A DNA stretch of 9,402 nucleotides from NCBI GenBank assembly GCA_021163175.1, contig JAGGXG010000109.1, forward strand, positions 1 through 9,402. Direction: 5' to 3'. Source of the stretch: Thermoplasmata archaeon (lineage in GTDB: Archaea > Thermoplasmatota > E2 > UBA202 > JdFR-43). Below are positions 1 to 7,798 of this stretch, piece after piece (position 1 is the first letter of the stretch; every line of letters begins with the position of its first letter). The translations under genes and the position numbers were made by a program. The notes below the pieces were generated by a model. The model had not been told where the DNA came from and searched no databases. It saw nothing but the letters and a program-made list of their open reading frames with translations.

Positions 1-1487
1 AGACCCACTCCATCATTTGGAAGCATACTCTGCATGAATGCTTTTTCTGGAATTGCAACATTCATCATTATTTTTGTTTTGGTTGGTATTTTTTTCAAAT
101 CAATTTCCCTTTTTTCATATTTTAATATTCCTTTATACACTCTTCCTATTCCTTCAGAGCAATCAACTGTGAGTTCCATCCCATCTTTTATTATTTCTGT
201 TGCTATGCCTGTTCCTACAACTGCTGGAATACCAAGTTCCCTGCTTATGATGGCAGCATGACATGTTCTTCCTCCTCTATTTGTCACAATGGCGGATGCT
301 TTTTTCATTATTGGCTCCCAATCTGGATCAGTCATGTCTGTGACAAGTATGCTTCCTTCAGCAAAATCTTTCGCTTCCTCTACATTTTCCACAACCCTTG
401 CTTTCCCTGCACCTATTTTATCTCCTATTGCAAGCCCTTCCAGTAACACATCCCCTTTTTCAAGCAACACATGTTTGTAAAATGCCCTCTTTTTTGAATG
501 CACAGTTTCAGGTCGAGCCTGAACAATATATATCTTTCCATCTATGCCATCTTTAGCCCATTCTATGTCCATTGGCATTCCATAATGCTTCTCTATTTCC
601 CATCCCATTCTGGCAAGCTCAAGGATTTCATCATCATTTAAAACAAAGAGATAGCGCATTTCTTCATCCGTATCTTTGATGGAAATGCCACCCATGCTGC
701 CATAAACGATCATTTTTTTCTTTCGCCCCAATTTTTTGCTTATGACTGGCCTATATTTATCGAGAGTTGGTTTAAAAACATAAAATTCATCTGGATTGAC
801 AATGCCTTTTACCAGAGCCTCACCAAGCCCCCATATGCCCGTTATGTATATTACGTCTCTGAATCCACTTTCCGTATCCAAGGTGAACATAACCCCAGAT
901 GATGCCAGATCAGATCTCACCATTTTTTGAATTCCTACAGAAATATATGCACTGGTATGAGGGATGTTATTATGAATGCGGTATGCTATTGCTCTATCTG
1001 TAAAAAGAGATGAAAAGCATTTCACTATGCTTTCCAAAATTTTGTTTTTCCCCACATTCAAAAACGTGTCCTGCTGTCCGGCAAAGCTTGCCGTCGGCAT
1101 GTCTTCCGTGGTGGCGCTGCTTCTCACTGCCACCTCAATTTCATTTCCATACATTTCCTCCAGTCTTTCATATGCATTCAGGATGGCATTTTCAAGTTCA
1201 GAAGGCATCTCTGCATTCAAAATCATTTTTCTTATTTTCTCTCCAGCCTCCATCAATTTTCCAACATCTTTTGCATCTATTCCTTCCAGTAGTTTTTCTA
1301 TTTCCTTTTTTATTCCGGCCTTTTCAATAAAATATTTATATGCTTCCGTTGTAACAGCAAATCCATATGGAACTCTTATTCCTTTTGAGGATAAATTTCT
1401 ATACATCTCACCCAAAGAAGCATTTTTGCCTCCCACCCTAGAAACATCATCTTTTCCAATTTCATCGAACCAGGCGATGTATGCCAT
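1..1487 (-). CDS. ppsA: Phosphoenolpyruvate synthase, N-terminal ~495 residues (cut by window edge)
   Basis: The enzyme interconverts pyruvate + ATP and PEP + AMP + phosphate in the cytoplasm, feeding gluconeogenesis (or acting in the glycolytic direction in some archaea). Translating the minus strand from the ATG at 1487 gives MAYIAWFDEIGKDD and an open frame to the window edge. Visible parts are the N-terminal PPDK/PPS nucleotide-binding domain with AVRSSATTED at residues 120-129, followed by SFAGQQDTFLNV. The phosphohistidine swivelling domain has TNRGGRTCHAAII, with the catalytic His at residue 410 (codon 258-260). The start of the PEP/pyruvate barrel (EKAFMQSMLPNDGVG) reaches residue 495. 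The family is usually close to 800 residues, so roughly 300 C-terminal residues lie outside; this is a window truncation, not a broken gene. The gene lies 28 bases after the calcium-repeat gene and has its own TATA-like box, suggesting a leaderless transcript. Confidence 0.95.
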   Translation of the reverse strand, partial: MAYIAWFDEIGKDDVSRVGGKNASLGEMYRNLSSKGIRVPYGFAVTTEAYKYFIEKAGIKKEIEKLLEGIDAKDVGKLMEAGEKIRKMILNAEMPSELENAILNAYERLEEMYGNEIEVAVRSSATTEDMPTASFAGQQDTFLNVGKNKILESIVKCFSSLFTDRAIAYRIHNNIPHTSAYISVGIQKMVRSDLASSGVMFTLDTESGFRDVIYITGIWGLGEALVKGIVNPDEFYVFKPTLDKYRPVISKKLGRKKKMIVYGSMGGISIKDTDEEMRYLFVLNDDEILELARMGWEIEKHYGMPMDIEWAKDGIDGKIYIVQARPETVHSKKRAFYKHVLLEKGDVLLEGLAIGDKIGAGKARVVENVEEAKDFAEGSILVTDMTDPDWEPIMKKASAIVTNRGGRTCHAAIISRELGIPAVVGTGIATEIIKDGMELTVDCSEGIGRVYKGILKYEKREIDLKKIPTKTKIMMNVAIPEKAFMQSMLPNDGVG

Positions 1488-1506
1488 AAAAAGAATCGAT
1501 TACGAG

Positions 1507-1520
1507 CTTTTAAATTTATA
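1507..1520 (-). promoter_or_regulatory. Putative TATA box for ppsA
   Basis: The minus strand reads TATAAATTTAAAAG, a good archaeal TATA-box match. The ATAAATTT core starts 32 bases before the ppsA ATG, so transcription initiation about 25 bases downstream of the box would fall at or next to the start codon, giving a leaderless mRNA. The TAA stop codon of the upstream gene (1518-1516) lies inside the box. No Shine-Dalgarno is visible before the ATG. The box is seen in the sequence; the transcription start is inferred. Confidence 0.55.
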
Positions 1521-2268
1521 CTCTCGCATTTACCGTCAAAATTTCTCCGTAGATTGAAGCATCTTTTTCCATAAACAATACTTTTAATGCTCTCGGAAGC
1601 AGCCACATATTTTTGTTGTTATCATCATTGCTTCCATCATCCGAGAAGCTTTCTTTATGTCCTATTTCATTTCCAATGTAATAGTTTATGACTAAAATTT
1701 TTCCTCCTTCCTTTTTTGTTGCATTCTCTCCATTTATATCAAGCAATTTTTTATTTCCATAAAATTCTATTCTTATTATGTGTTCTCCAATACTGTCATC
1801 AACATTTATAACGGGCGTTGACCAGTTAACGCTATAATCTTTATCTATCTCTGCATTATATGGTGTGTTTGGCAAAGTTGCAACAAGATTTTCATCAATA
1901 TAAATTTTTGCATATACATTCGCTGTTGAATTTCTTATTGAGAGAGGTGTTTTTATTCTAAAACCATAGATACACACCTTTATTCCAGCATCTGAATAGG
2001 GAACCAAATCATCATCATCAGGTATGCCATCGTTGTCATCATCTGGGTCCTCATTATCTCCAATTCCATCTCCATCACTATCTTTCCATTCATGTGGGTT
2101 GTGAGGAAATGCATCGTCTTTATCAGGTATGCCATCTCCATCACTATCCTTATTTGGATTGAACACGCTCTGATAATTTTTGTACACAAAAGGTGTTACA
2201 ATTATGATAATCAAAACTATTATTATAGCAATGAATATCAATATCAGATTCCTTTCCCTTCCAAGCAT
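1516..2268 (-). CDS. Membrane-anchored extracytoplasmic protein with thrombospondin type 3-like calcium repeats
   Basis: A 250-residue protein of unknown specific function. It starts MLGRERN, followed by one strongly hydrophobic segment (about residues 8-28, rich in Ile/Val) that would act as an uncleaved N-terminal anchor or signal sequence. Residues 41-87 are three Asp-rich repeats of the DSDGDGIPD type, the thrombospondin type 3 / calcium-binding pattern. Residues about 93-200 alternate hydrophobic and polar residues and look like a beta-sandwich (IKVCIYGFRIKTPL, ANVYAKIYIDENLVA, GEHIIRIEFYG). A polar Ser/Asp/Asn linker (208-220) and a short basic and hydrophobic tail follow. The probable topology is a short cytoplasmic N-terminus with a calcium-stabilised domain outside. 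It sits between cysS and ppsA with no clear functional link and has its own putative promoter. The start codon is supported by the TATA spacing. I do not recognise a named family for the C-terminal domain. Confidence 0.85.
   Translation of the reverse strand: MLGRERNLILIFIAIIIVLIIIIVTPFVYKNYQSVFNPNKDSDGDGIPDKDDAFPHNPHEWKDSDGDGIGDNEDPDDDNDGIPDDDDLVPYSDAGIKVCIYGFRIKTPLSIRNSTANVYAKIYIDENLVATLPNTPYNAEIDKDYSVNWSTPVINVDDSIGEHIIRIEFYGNKKLLDINGENATKKEGGKILVINYYIGNEIGHKESFSDDGSNDDNNKNMWLLPRALKVLFMEKDASIYGEILTVNARV
2008..2148 (-). repeat. Three Asp-rich calcium-binding repeats within the anchored protein
   Basis: This region encodes residues 41-87. The units begin DSDGDGIPDKDD (41-52), DSDGDGIGDNEDP (63-75) and DDDNDGIPDDDD (76-87). 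Acidic residues at alternating positions followed by G-I-P/G-D match the loops of thrombospondin type 3 repeats, which bind calcium. The DNA is correspondingly repetitive: on the plus strand CCATCTCCATCACTATC occurs twice, near 2066 and 2130. The repetition follows from protein coding and is not an independent DNA repeat. Confidence 0.8.
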
Positions 2269-2270
2269 TT

Positions 2271-2277
2271 AAAAAAA
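2271..2277 (-). terminator. Possible T-rich terminator after cysS
   Basis: The minus strand has a run of seven T (inside TTATTTTTTTAA) 27 bases after the cysS stop codon. Archaeal RNA polymerase commonly terminates at T-rich tracts without a hairpin. The run ends only two bases before the ATG of the next gene, so it would also lie at the start of that gene's transcript. This is a weak call on sequence alone. Confidence 0.3.
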
Positions 2278-2290
2278 TAATGTTGTGTTA

Positions 2291-2303
2291 CTTAAAAATT
2301 TAT
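2291..2303 (-). promoter_or_regulatory. Putative TATA box for the calcium-repeat protein gene
   Basis: The minus strand reads ATAAATTTTTAAG, beginning at the base directly after the cysS TGA stop codon (2306-2304). The core begins 35 bases before the ATG at 2268. This matches the 32-33 base spacing seen for ppsA and cysS in this window and implies a leaderless or nearly leaderless transcript. Confidence 0.5.
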
Positions 2304-3761
2304 TCATATTATTCTCCATTTCGTATCTTCTCCAATATCCTCAAGTTCTATCCCGGCTTTTTTTAACTCATCTCTTATTGAATCAGCAAGTTTATAGTTC
2401 TTCTCCTTTCTCGCTTTCTTCCTTATTTCAATCAATTTTTCGATTATGCTCTCAGCCTGTCCTCTGAGTCCGTATTTTTCTCCAATTTTTTTAATCGCCT
2501 CCTCCTCAATACTCTTCTCCTCCTGCAGTAGTGTTAAGACATTTGCCATTTTTTTGAATTCATTCAATGCATATTTGCATAGTTTTCCATTTGGTTTTTT
2601 CTTCATTAAAATTTTATTCGTTTCCTTCGCAAATTCAAATAACGATTCTATCGCTTTAGGCGTATTGAAATCATCGTCCATGGCTTGCTCAAAATCTTTT
2701 TTTATGCTGCCTATCGTTTTAAAATAACTTTTTTCCATTTCATCTAACTCGCTTTCACTTAGCTCGCCATCTTCTGCAAGCTCTTCAAGATTTTCTTTAA
2801 CAATTCTCAATCTTTTTAAAGCATTTTCAGCATTTTTCAATGCCTCCTCGCTAAAGTCAGCTGGGCTCCTGTAATGATAGGAGGCAAAGAAAAATCGGAG
2901 TGTCTCGCTCCCCCATTTTTCCATTGCCTCTCTTAAAGATATCACATTTCCTATTGACTTGCTCATTTTTTCTCCCCTAACCTTGAGCATTCCAGAGTGC
3001 AACCAATAATTCACGAATCTCTTCCCATAGCATGCCTCCGCCTGCGCTATCTCATTCTCATGGTGCGGGAATATTAAGTCGGCGCCGCCGCCATGAATAT
3101 CGAAAGGTACGCCAAGATATTTCGAGCTCATTACAGAGCATTCAATATGCCATCCAGGCCGACCATAACTCCATGGGCTTTTCCATTTTGGTTCACCTGG
3201 CTTGGCTTCTTTCCATAAAGCAAAATCCTCTGGCTTCTTTTTTTTATCTCCCACCTCTATTCTCGCTCCAGCCTTTATTTCATCAAGTTTTTGATTTGAG
3301 AGGCGACCATAATCTTTGAATTTTTCAACACTGAAGTATACATCACCATTCGAAACATACGCAAATCCCTTTTTGACCAGTGTTTCTATCATTTTAATCA
3401 TATCATTTATATGCTCACTTGCCTTTGGATACATATTGGCTGGTTTTATTCCAAGTCTGTTCATGTCCTCGAGGCATCTTTTTGCATAGTTGGCTGAATA
3501 TTCTAACGGATCCATACCTGCTTCATTTGCAGCCTTTATTATTTTGTTATCTATATCTGTTATATTCTGCACATAAAATACCTGGTAACCTTTATATTCC
3601 AGATATCTCCTTATTATATCGAAAGCAACATATGTGCGGGCATGTCCGATATGGGCATCGCTATATGTCGTCATACCACAAACATAAAGCTTAACTATGC
3701 CATCTTCCAGAGGAATGAATGGTTCTTTCTGTCTAGTGAGAGTGTTGTATACTTTGAGCAT
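2304..3761 (-). CDS. cysS: Cysteinyl-tRNA synthetase
   Basis: A class I aminoacyl-tRNA synthetase that charges tRNA-Cys with cysteine in the cytoplasm. From the ATG at 3761 the protein is 485 residues. It shows the HIGH motif (residues 37-40, in DAHIGHARTYVAF) and KMSKS (265-269). The four zinc ligands that select cysteine are C28 (YVCG), C208 (HIECSVMS), and H233 and E237 (FPHHENE). The C-terminus ends with the usual GIELEDIGEDTKW pattern. An upstream in-frame ATG at 3776 would add MNYNI. I prefer 3761 because the protein then begins MLKVYNTLTRQKE, as bacterial CysRS does, and its first zinc Cys falls at residue 28 as in E. coli. The TATA-like box is also correctly spaced only for 3761. The gene follows the tadC-like gene closely but is functionally unrelated to it. 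Confidence 0.96.
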   Translation of the reverse strand: MLKVYNTLTRQKEPFIPLEDGIVKLYVCGMTTYSDAHIGHARTYVAFDIIRRYLEYKGYQVFYVQNITDIDNKIIKAANEAGMDPLEYSANYAKRCLEDMNRLGIKPANMYPKASEHINDMIKMIETLVKKGFAYVSNGDVYFSVEKFKDYGRLSNQKLDEIKAGARIEVGDKKKKPEDFALWKEAKPGEPKWKSPWSYGRPGWHIECSVMSSKYLGVPFDIHGGGADLIFPHHENEIAQAEACYGKRFVNYWLHSGMLKVRGEKMSKSIGNVISLREAMEKWGSETLRFFFASYHYRSPADFSEEALKNAENALKRLRIVKENLEELAEDGELSESELDEMEKSYFKTIGSIKKDFEQAMDDDFNTPKAIESLFEFAKETNKILMKKKPNGKLCKYALNEFKKMANVLTLLQEEKSIEEEAIKKIGEKYGLRGQAESIIEKLIEIRKKARKEKNYKLADSIRDELKKAGIELEDIGEDTKWRII

Positions 3762-3781
3762 AATGTTGTAATTCATATTTG

Positions 3782-3794
3782 TTAAAAAATTTAT
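3782..3794 (-). promoter_or_regulatory. Putative TATA box for cysS
   Basis: The minus strand reads ATAAATTTTTTAA, and its TAA (3793-3791) is the stop codon of the preceding tadC-like gene. The core begins 33 bases before the ATG at 3761 but only 18 before the ATG at 3776. The box therefore supports the inner start and a leaderless transcript. Confidence 0.5.
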
Positions 3795-5659
3795 GGCGAC
3801 ATGCTCTGGAAAAATAAAATTGATAGTATGGTAACGATTGTAAATAGAATTACCGAGGTTGGAAGATATTTTCCAATGTCATACATGTATTCTATCTTAT
3901 CATCTCCTTCATCTATTCCATTGGCAAGCCTGTTCAACAGGAAAATGAGCTCGATAATGTATACGCCGATGACAAAAACGAAATAATTAGGTTTTATATT
4001 GACAAAATTTGCTGCCGCAAAAGCACTTGAGCTTGGCATTCCCAAAAGCGTGGATGAAATAAGATTTGTTATGCCCAGAGTCACGCCTGCAATTATTGGA
4101 GCAAATATGTTGGCAGTTGTCCTTAAAGTTGATGTTAAGGTGCCAAGAGCATTTTTTATGCTTTTCTCAACATTCTGCAATTGTTTAAGATGATCAGCTA
4201 TTTTAACTATTGCCACTCCAGCAGCAACATAACTTTTCTTTATTCCCTCTGCCAGCAACTTCATTATGGCTCGGATCCTGCTTGAATAGACATGCTTCAA
4301 AGAGCCAAATTTTTCATCGAATAATGCAGCCCTTGTATTCATTCTCATCGAAAGAAGATTGTATGATGTTCTTTCGAACACCTTTGCTATTTTCGAGCCT
4401 TCCAATGCATGAGAGGCATATATGAAGGCTTCTTCAGCTGGCTTTCCTTCCATTATTCTTTTTCCAAGAACATATAAAGCATCGCCAAACTCGTTTTCCA
4501 TTTCTTTTATCTCATCTCTTATCTTTTTATATGGAGAATATGTGGTCAATGAATATATCGAAACAAATGTTGCAAAAGCCCATAATACTATGAGGCTGGA
4601 TGGAAATATTGATGAAGGAAAAAATTTTAGAAAAACGAGACCAATAAAGGATATCATAAAAGCTGCAATTAAAGCGATGATGGCATTCTTCTTTTTATTC
4701 AAACCCTGCAACTCAGGATGACTGGGAGGAATTGGAGTAAGAGGAAAGGTGGCGGGGCGCGCCGCCAGTATCTTTCTGATGTAAAATAGGAGTACGAGGG
4801 GCAGCAAAATATCGTAGAAAACAAATATTTCTATTATTCCTATTTTGAATTTTGTTTTTATGAGCGACAAGGCTGGAAACATTGCAACCAAAGCGAGAGG
4901 AATCATTACGCCCATTGAATATATAATGAGTGTGGGCTGATGCAGTTTTTGGGAGAAATCCGTCATCATTGATTTTGTTCCTTCCAGAACGACATCTATG
5001 CTCCTGTCCAGTGTTGTATTCCTTTCATTGCTCTTTTCGTGGACTGCACTCCTTATCAGATGAAGAGCCCTTTTCAAATAATCACTCCATTTTCCCCATA
5101 AATTTGCAAAATAGGTTATTGCATCATCTATGCTTTTGTGAATCCTTATTTCCATATCCCACAGCAGTTTCCTCAAATCCTTTGCTAAAGATGTATTTGA
5201 TTCTTTTGCAGCAAATCTAAAGGCATTTTCAATATTGGGGTTTAGTTTCAAATACATTACAATATAGCTCAAAACTTCTGGAATGTCTCCAAGGGAATGT
5301 ATCTTCATCTGTTTTGCCTTATACTTTGGATACTCGCTAACAACTTGAAGAGCCAGTAAAGGAAAAAGAAGGGTAATCAAAATCATAATCAGGATGGCAA
5401 AATAGCTGGAAGTTATGGAAAAGTGATAGAAAGATAATATTATGATATCGAGGAATAAAGAGAATAAAAATGCTATGGCGGCAGAACCATAAGAAAAAAG
5501 AAGAATTTGATAGGGTTCGAGAGCCATACCTGTAAAAGTTAAAGAATCGATGAATTCCTGGGATACAGATTTATTCGCTTTTTCTTTAAATTTCTCAATG
5601 TCGCCAACCATCCATTCAAAATTTTTAGCTGCCTTCCTGCATATAATTTCGAAATTCAT
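3791..5659 (-). CDS. TadC/ArlJ-like type IV pilus or secretion platform membrane protein (T2SSF family)
   Basis: The integral membrane platform of an archaeal type IV pilus-like or type II secretion-like machine. It would couple the cytoplasmic ATPase to assembly of a filament. At 622 residues it carries two T2SSF-type domains, the usual archaeal arrangement. The first cytoplasmic domain is around residues 110-240 (GDIPEVLSYIVMYLKLNPN, then AFRFAAKES). The second is around 375-510 (MENEFGDALYVLGKRIMEGK, then AFIYASHAL). Hydrophobic segments lie near 51-76, 83-107, 243-265, 274-296, 326-346, 351-372, 515-535, 558-577 and 600-617, about nine membrane passes. The ATG overlaps the stop of the ATPase gene by 4 bases (ATGA) and lacks an obvious Shine-Dalgarno, so translational coupling is likely. 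It could serve adhesive pili, secretion or DNA uptake; no pilin gene is present to decide. Confidence 0.88.
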   Translation of the reverse strand: MNFEIICRKAAKNFEWMVGDIEKFKEKANKSVSQEFIDSLTFTGMALEPYQILLFSYGSAAIAFLFSLFLDIIILSFYHFSITSSYFAILIMILITLLFPLLALQVVSEYPKYKAKQMKIHSLGDIPEVLSYIVMYLKLNPNIENAFRFAAKESNTSLAKDLRKLLWDMEIRIHKSIDDAITYFANLWGKWSDYLKRALHLIRSAVHEKSNERNTTLDRSIDVVLEGTKSMMTDFSQKLHQPTLIIYSMGVMIPLALVAMFPALSLIKTKFKIGIIEIFVFYDILLPLVLLFYIRKILAARPATFPLTPIPPSHPELQGLNKKKNAIIALIAAFMISFIGLVFLKFFPSSIFPSSLIVLWAFATFVSIYSLTTYSPYKKIRDEIKEMENEFGDALYVLGKRIMEGKPAEEAFIYASHALEGSKIAKVFERTSYNLLSMRMNTRAALFDEKFGSLKHVYSSRIRAIMKLLAEGIKKSYVAAGVAIVKIADHLKQLQNVEKSIKNALGTLTSTLRTTANIFAPIIAGVTLGITNLISSTLLGMPSSSAFAAANFVNIKPNYFVFVIGVYIIELIFLLNRLANGIDEGDDKIEYMYDIGKYLPTSVILFTIVTILSILFFQSMSP

Positions 5660-7779
5660 TTTATATATTCAGCATACCACTTCATCCATTTCTTTTCTAT
5701 TTTTTCATAATCAATTTTTCTCTTATCCTTGCTTTCCTCAATAAGCATCCAGAATGCATTGTTTGCATCTCTTACAGCTTTTGCCTCCAGAAGCTCTGGA
5801 TTTTTGTTCCCTTCTTCAACAATCTTTTCCTTTATTTTCGCTCTCAACCTTATGTTGGCTAAAGCATTTTCAATGCTTATACCCCATTCTTTTGCTATCC
5901 TTCCAATTATCTGCGATTGCCCCATCTCAAGCAAATCAGTTGATTCCAGTCTATCTTTTTCTGCATCATAAAGCATAACATCCTGAAACATTTTATCTGC
6001 TTCCATAACGCTGGCTGTTTTAACAACTTCAGATATCTGAATGATTCTCCTCCTCTTTTCCATTCCTCCTCCAATACGCATGGGAGCAGCTATTATGACG
6101 ATGTCGGTTGCCTTAAAAGAAGCTGGCGTAACACCTATATCATACACAATCCTCTCAAAAACATCCCTTGTGGTGGCGCCGTGTATTGTGCCAAGCACAA
6201 CATTGCCAGCCGCCCCCACCCTCATTGCCTCGAAAAGCACCTTTGTTTCCTCTCCTCGAACTTCTCCTAAGATAAGGACAGATTCCCCAAGACGGAGAGC
6301 TGTTCGCAAGGCGGTTTTGGGATCGACGCCACTATCTCCTGTTATCGATTGAGTTATCAGGGATTGGATTTTGTAACCCAAAGATTGTAGCTCGTCAACT
6401 GGCAATTCTGGAGTATCTTCTATGGTGAGGATTCTGAATCTCTGTGGTATTTCCAATATCAGGGAAGAAAGCAACGACGTCTTTCCTGCTCCCCTGCTTC
6501 CTGCAATCAGAATCGTAGCCTGTCCATCAACGAGGAAGCTCAATAAACCAGCAGCAAGAGGAGTAAGCATGTTAAATGAGATCAATTTTGGCAGAGTCCA
6601 TGGAGTCATGCTATGCCTTCTTATGGCAAATGCTATGCCCTTTGGAGTGAGAGGTGCAGATATCGCGGCAACTCTGGCCTTGTATTTATCAAGCCCCAGA
6701 TCAAGGATTGGCGACGCCTCCGAAAATGGTCTTCCACTCAAGCTCCTGAAGCGAGAGGACAAAGCCTCGACATCATTCTCGGAGAAATATATGTTGCTCG
6801 TAAATTCCTCACCATTCCAGACAATGTGCAAAGGATTGTTACTCACTGGGGCATTTATGTAGATGTCCTGTATATTATCATCGTAAAGCAAATCTTCAAG
6901 CAATCCTAAACCAGCTGTATATTTTGCAAAAACGTCTGATAGCATTTCCAGTCTCTCCACTCCAAGCTGTAAATCTTTTGCCATTTTTTTGATCTCATTT
7001 TTGGCAAATCTTTTGAAATATTCTCTCGAGCTTTCAGGATCCATAAAAGATGCATCTTCTGGACGATGTTTTGCCAATCTTTCCTTTACTTCCTGCAACA
7101 GCTTTATTTCTTCAACAGGAAGATTGTATTCTGGAGGAATGATGAAATACATTTTCTCTGGTCTTGATGAAAGAGAATACAGAGAGACTTGCATTTTCCT
7201 TCCTTTTCCGACTTCATATTTTTTAATAAAAACAGCATCTCCAGGAGGGGAAAAATGTATATATGTATCGAAAAATACTGGACGCACATAAGGCTGCATT
7301 TCATGCATGTAATAAAAATTGCTTTCCTTATCCTCTATTTCCAATCCAATTTTTAATATCTTATTCATTAGCAAATTGCATTCATCGTCGAGTATAACAG
7401 GTTTTTTCCTTCCTTTTTTATTTTTCATAAAAATTTTGTATGCTTCTATTGGATCCTTTCCAGCGATATTTATTATGCTCTCATCCACACCACACTTTTT
7501 AATGGTTGCAGCATCGAGAGAGGAAATTATATCAATGAAAGTGGCAAGTTTTTTCATGAGCTCCATTGATGAGCCATCAAAAACCTTTACAAAGGTATGA
7601 TTCAGAACTATTTTATCTGCATTTTCTTTGATTATGATATCGAAAATATTTTTTCTGCAGTTTTCATCCAGCAAAGATGATGAATGCTCGCAATCCATGC
7701 AATCGATTATAACCGCCTTTTTACCTCCCTCGCTGTCTATTGAGTATTTACAGCTCAATAAAATTAAATAGTTATCCAA
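5656..7779 (-). CDS. Archaeal TadA/GspE (VirB11-like) type II/IV secretion system ATPase
   Basis: A cytoplasmic hexameric ATPase that powers pilus assembly or secretion through the adjacent TadC-like protein. With the TTG start at 7779 it is 707 residues. The core motifs are Walker A GSRGAGKTS (427-435), the Asp box IEDTPELP (453-460), Walker B LILGEVRGEE (502-511) and the His box GTIHGATTRD (530-539). The N-terminal domain (about 1-290) has a Cys cluster (C10, C27, C30, C41). The N1 region preceding the motor (LEDLLYDDNIQDIYIN, 294-309) is typical of the family. A helical tail of about 115 residues follows the motor. The protein is longer than typical archaellum ArlI, favouring a pilus or secretion ATPase. 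The start is uncertain: no ATG exists upstream of residue 28. TTG at 7758 (residue 8) is also possible and would leave room for both divergent promoters. Confidence 0.92.
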   Translation of the reverse strand: MDNYLILLSCKYSIDSEGGKKAVIIDCMDCEHSSSLLDENCRKNIFDIIIKENADKIVLNHTFVKVFDGSSMELMKKLATFIDIISSLDAATIKKCGVDESIINIAGKDPIEAYKIFMKNKKGRKKPVILDDECNLLMNKILKIGLEIEDKESNFYYMHEMQPYVRPVFFDTYIHFSPPGDAVFIKKYEVGKGRKMQVSLYSLSSRPEKMYFIIPPEYNLPVEEIKLLQEVKERLAKHRPEDASFMDPESSREYFKRFAKNEIKKMAKDLQLGVERLEMLSDVFAKYTAGLGLLEDLLYDDNIQDIYINAPVSNNPLHIVWNGEEFTSNIYFSENDVEALSSRFRSLSGRPFSEASPILDLGLDKYKARVAAISAPLTPKGIAFAIRRHSMTPWTLPKLISFNMLTPLAAGLLSFLVDGQATILIAGSRGAGKTSLLSSLILEIPQRFRILTIEDTPELPVDELQSLGYKIQSLITQSITGDSGVDPKTALRTALRLGESVLILGEVRGEETKVLFEAMRVGAAGNVVLGTIHGATTRDVFERIVYDIGVTPASFKATDIVIIAAPMRIGGGMEKRRRIIQISEVVKTASVMEADKMFQDVMLYDAEKDRLESTDLLEMGQSQIIGRIAKEWGISIENALANIRLRAKIKEKIVEEGNKNPELLEAKAVRDANNAFWMLIEESKDKRKIDYEKIEKKWMKWYAEYIK
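7760..7771 (+). promoter_or_regulatory. Putative TATA box for the HerA-like gene
   Basis: The plus strand reads AAAATTAAATAG, with its centre about 32 bases before the ATG at 7799. It is AT-rich and TATA-like but weaker than the boxes of the minus-strand genes. If the ATPase starts at TTG 7779, this box lies inside its coding region; if it starts at 7758, the box is intergenic. Confidence 0.35.
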
Positions 7780-7780
7780 G

Positions 7781-7791
7781 TATATATTTTT
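7781..7791 (-). promoter_or_regulatory. Putative TATA box for the secretion ATPase gene
   Basis: The minus strand reads AAAAATATATA. Its centre lies about 27 bases before the TTG at 7758 but only about 7 before the TTG at 7779. By the leaderless spacing of the other genes it would fit a start at 7758. Alternatively the real promoter for the 7779 start lies further upstream, inside the HerA-like gene. Confidence 0.35.
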
Positions 7792-7798
7792 CGATTGT

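Noticed and set aside
976..1557. Plus-strand open frame of 193 codons opposite ppsA
   Set aside because: It lies antisense to the well-conserved N-terminal domain of PEP synthase. Its Ser/Phe/Pro-rich translation is typical of the complement of an AT-rich gene and resembles no family.
2008..2148. Short repeated DNA units resembling a tandem or CRISPR-like repeat
   Set aside because: The repetition is explained by Asp/Gly codons of calcium-binding protein repeats in an intact reading frame; there are no unique spacers of constant length.
3078..3095. GC-rich patch in cysS, and a similar one at 4750-4767 in the tadC-like gene
   Set aside because: They encode Gly/Ala/Arg-rich peptide (HGGGAD; AARPA) in intact frames, so codon composition is enough to explain them.
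6422..6862. Plus-strand open frame of 146 codons
   Set aside because: It is fully antisense to the motor domain of the secretion ATPase, including its Walker A. The translation has no recognisable motif.
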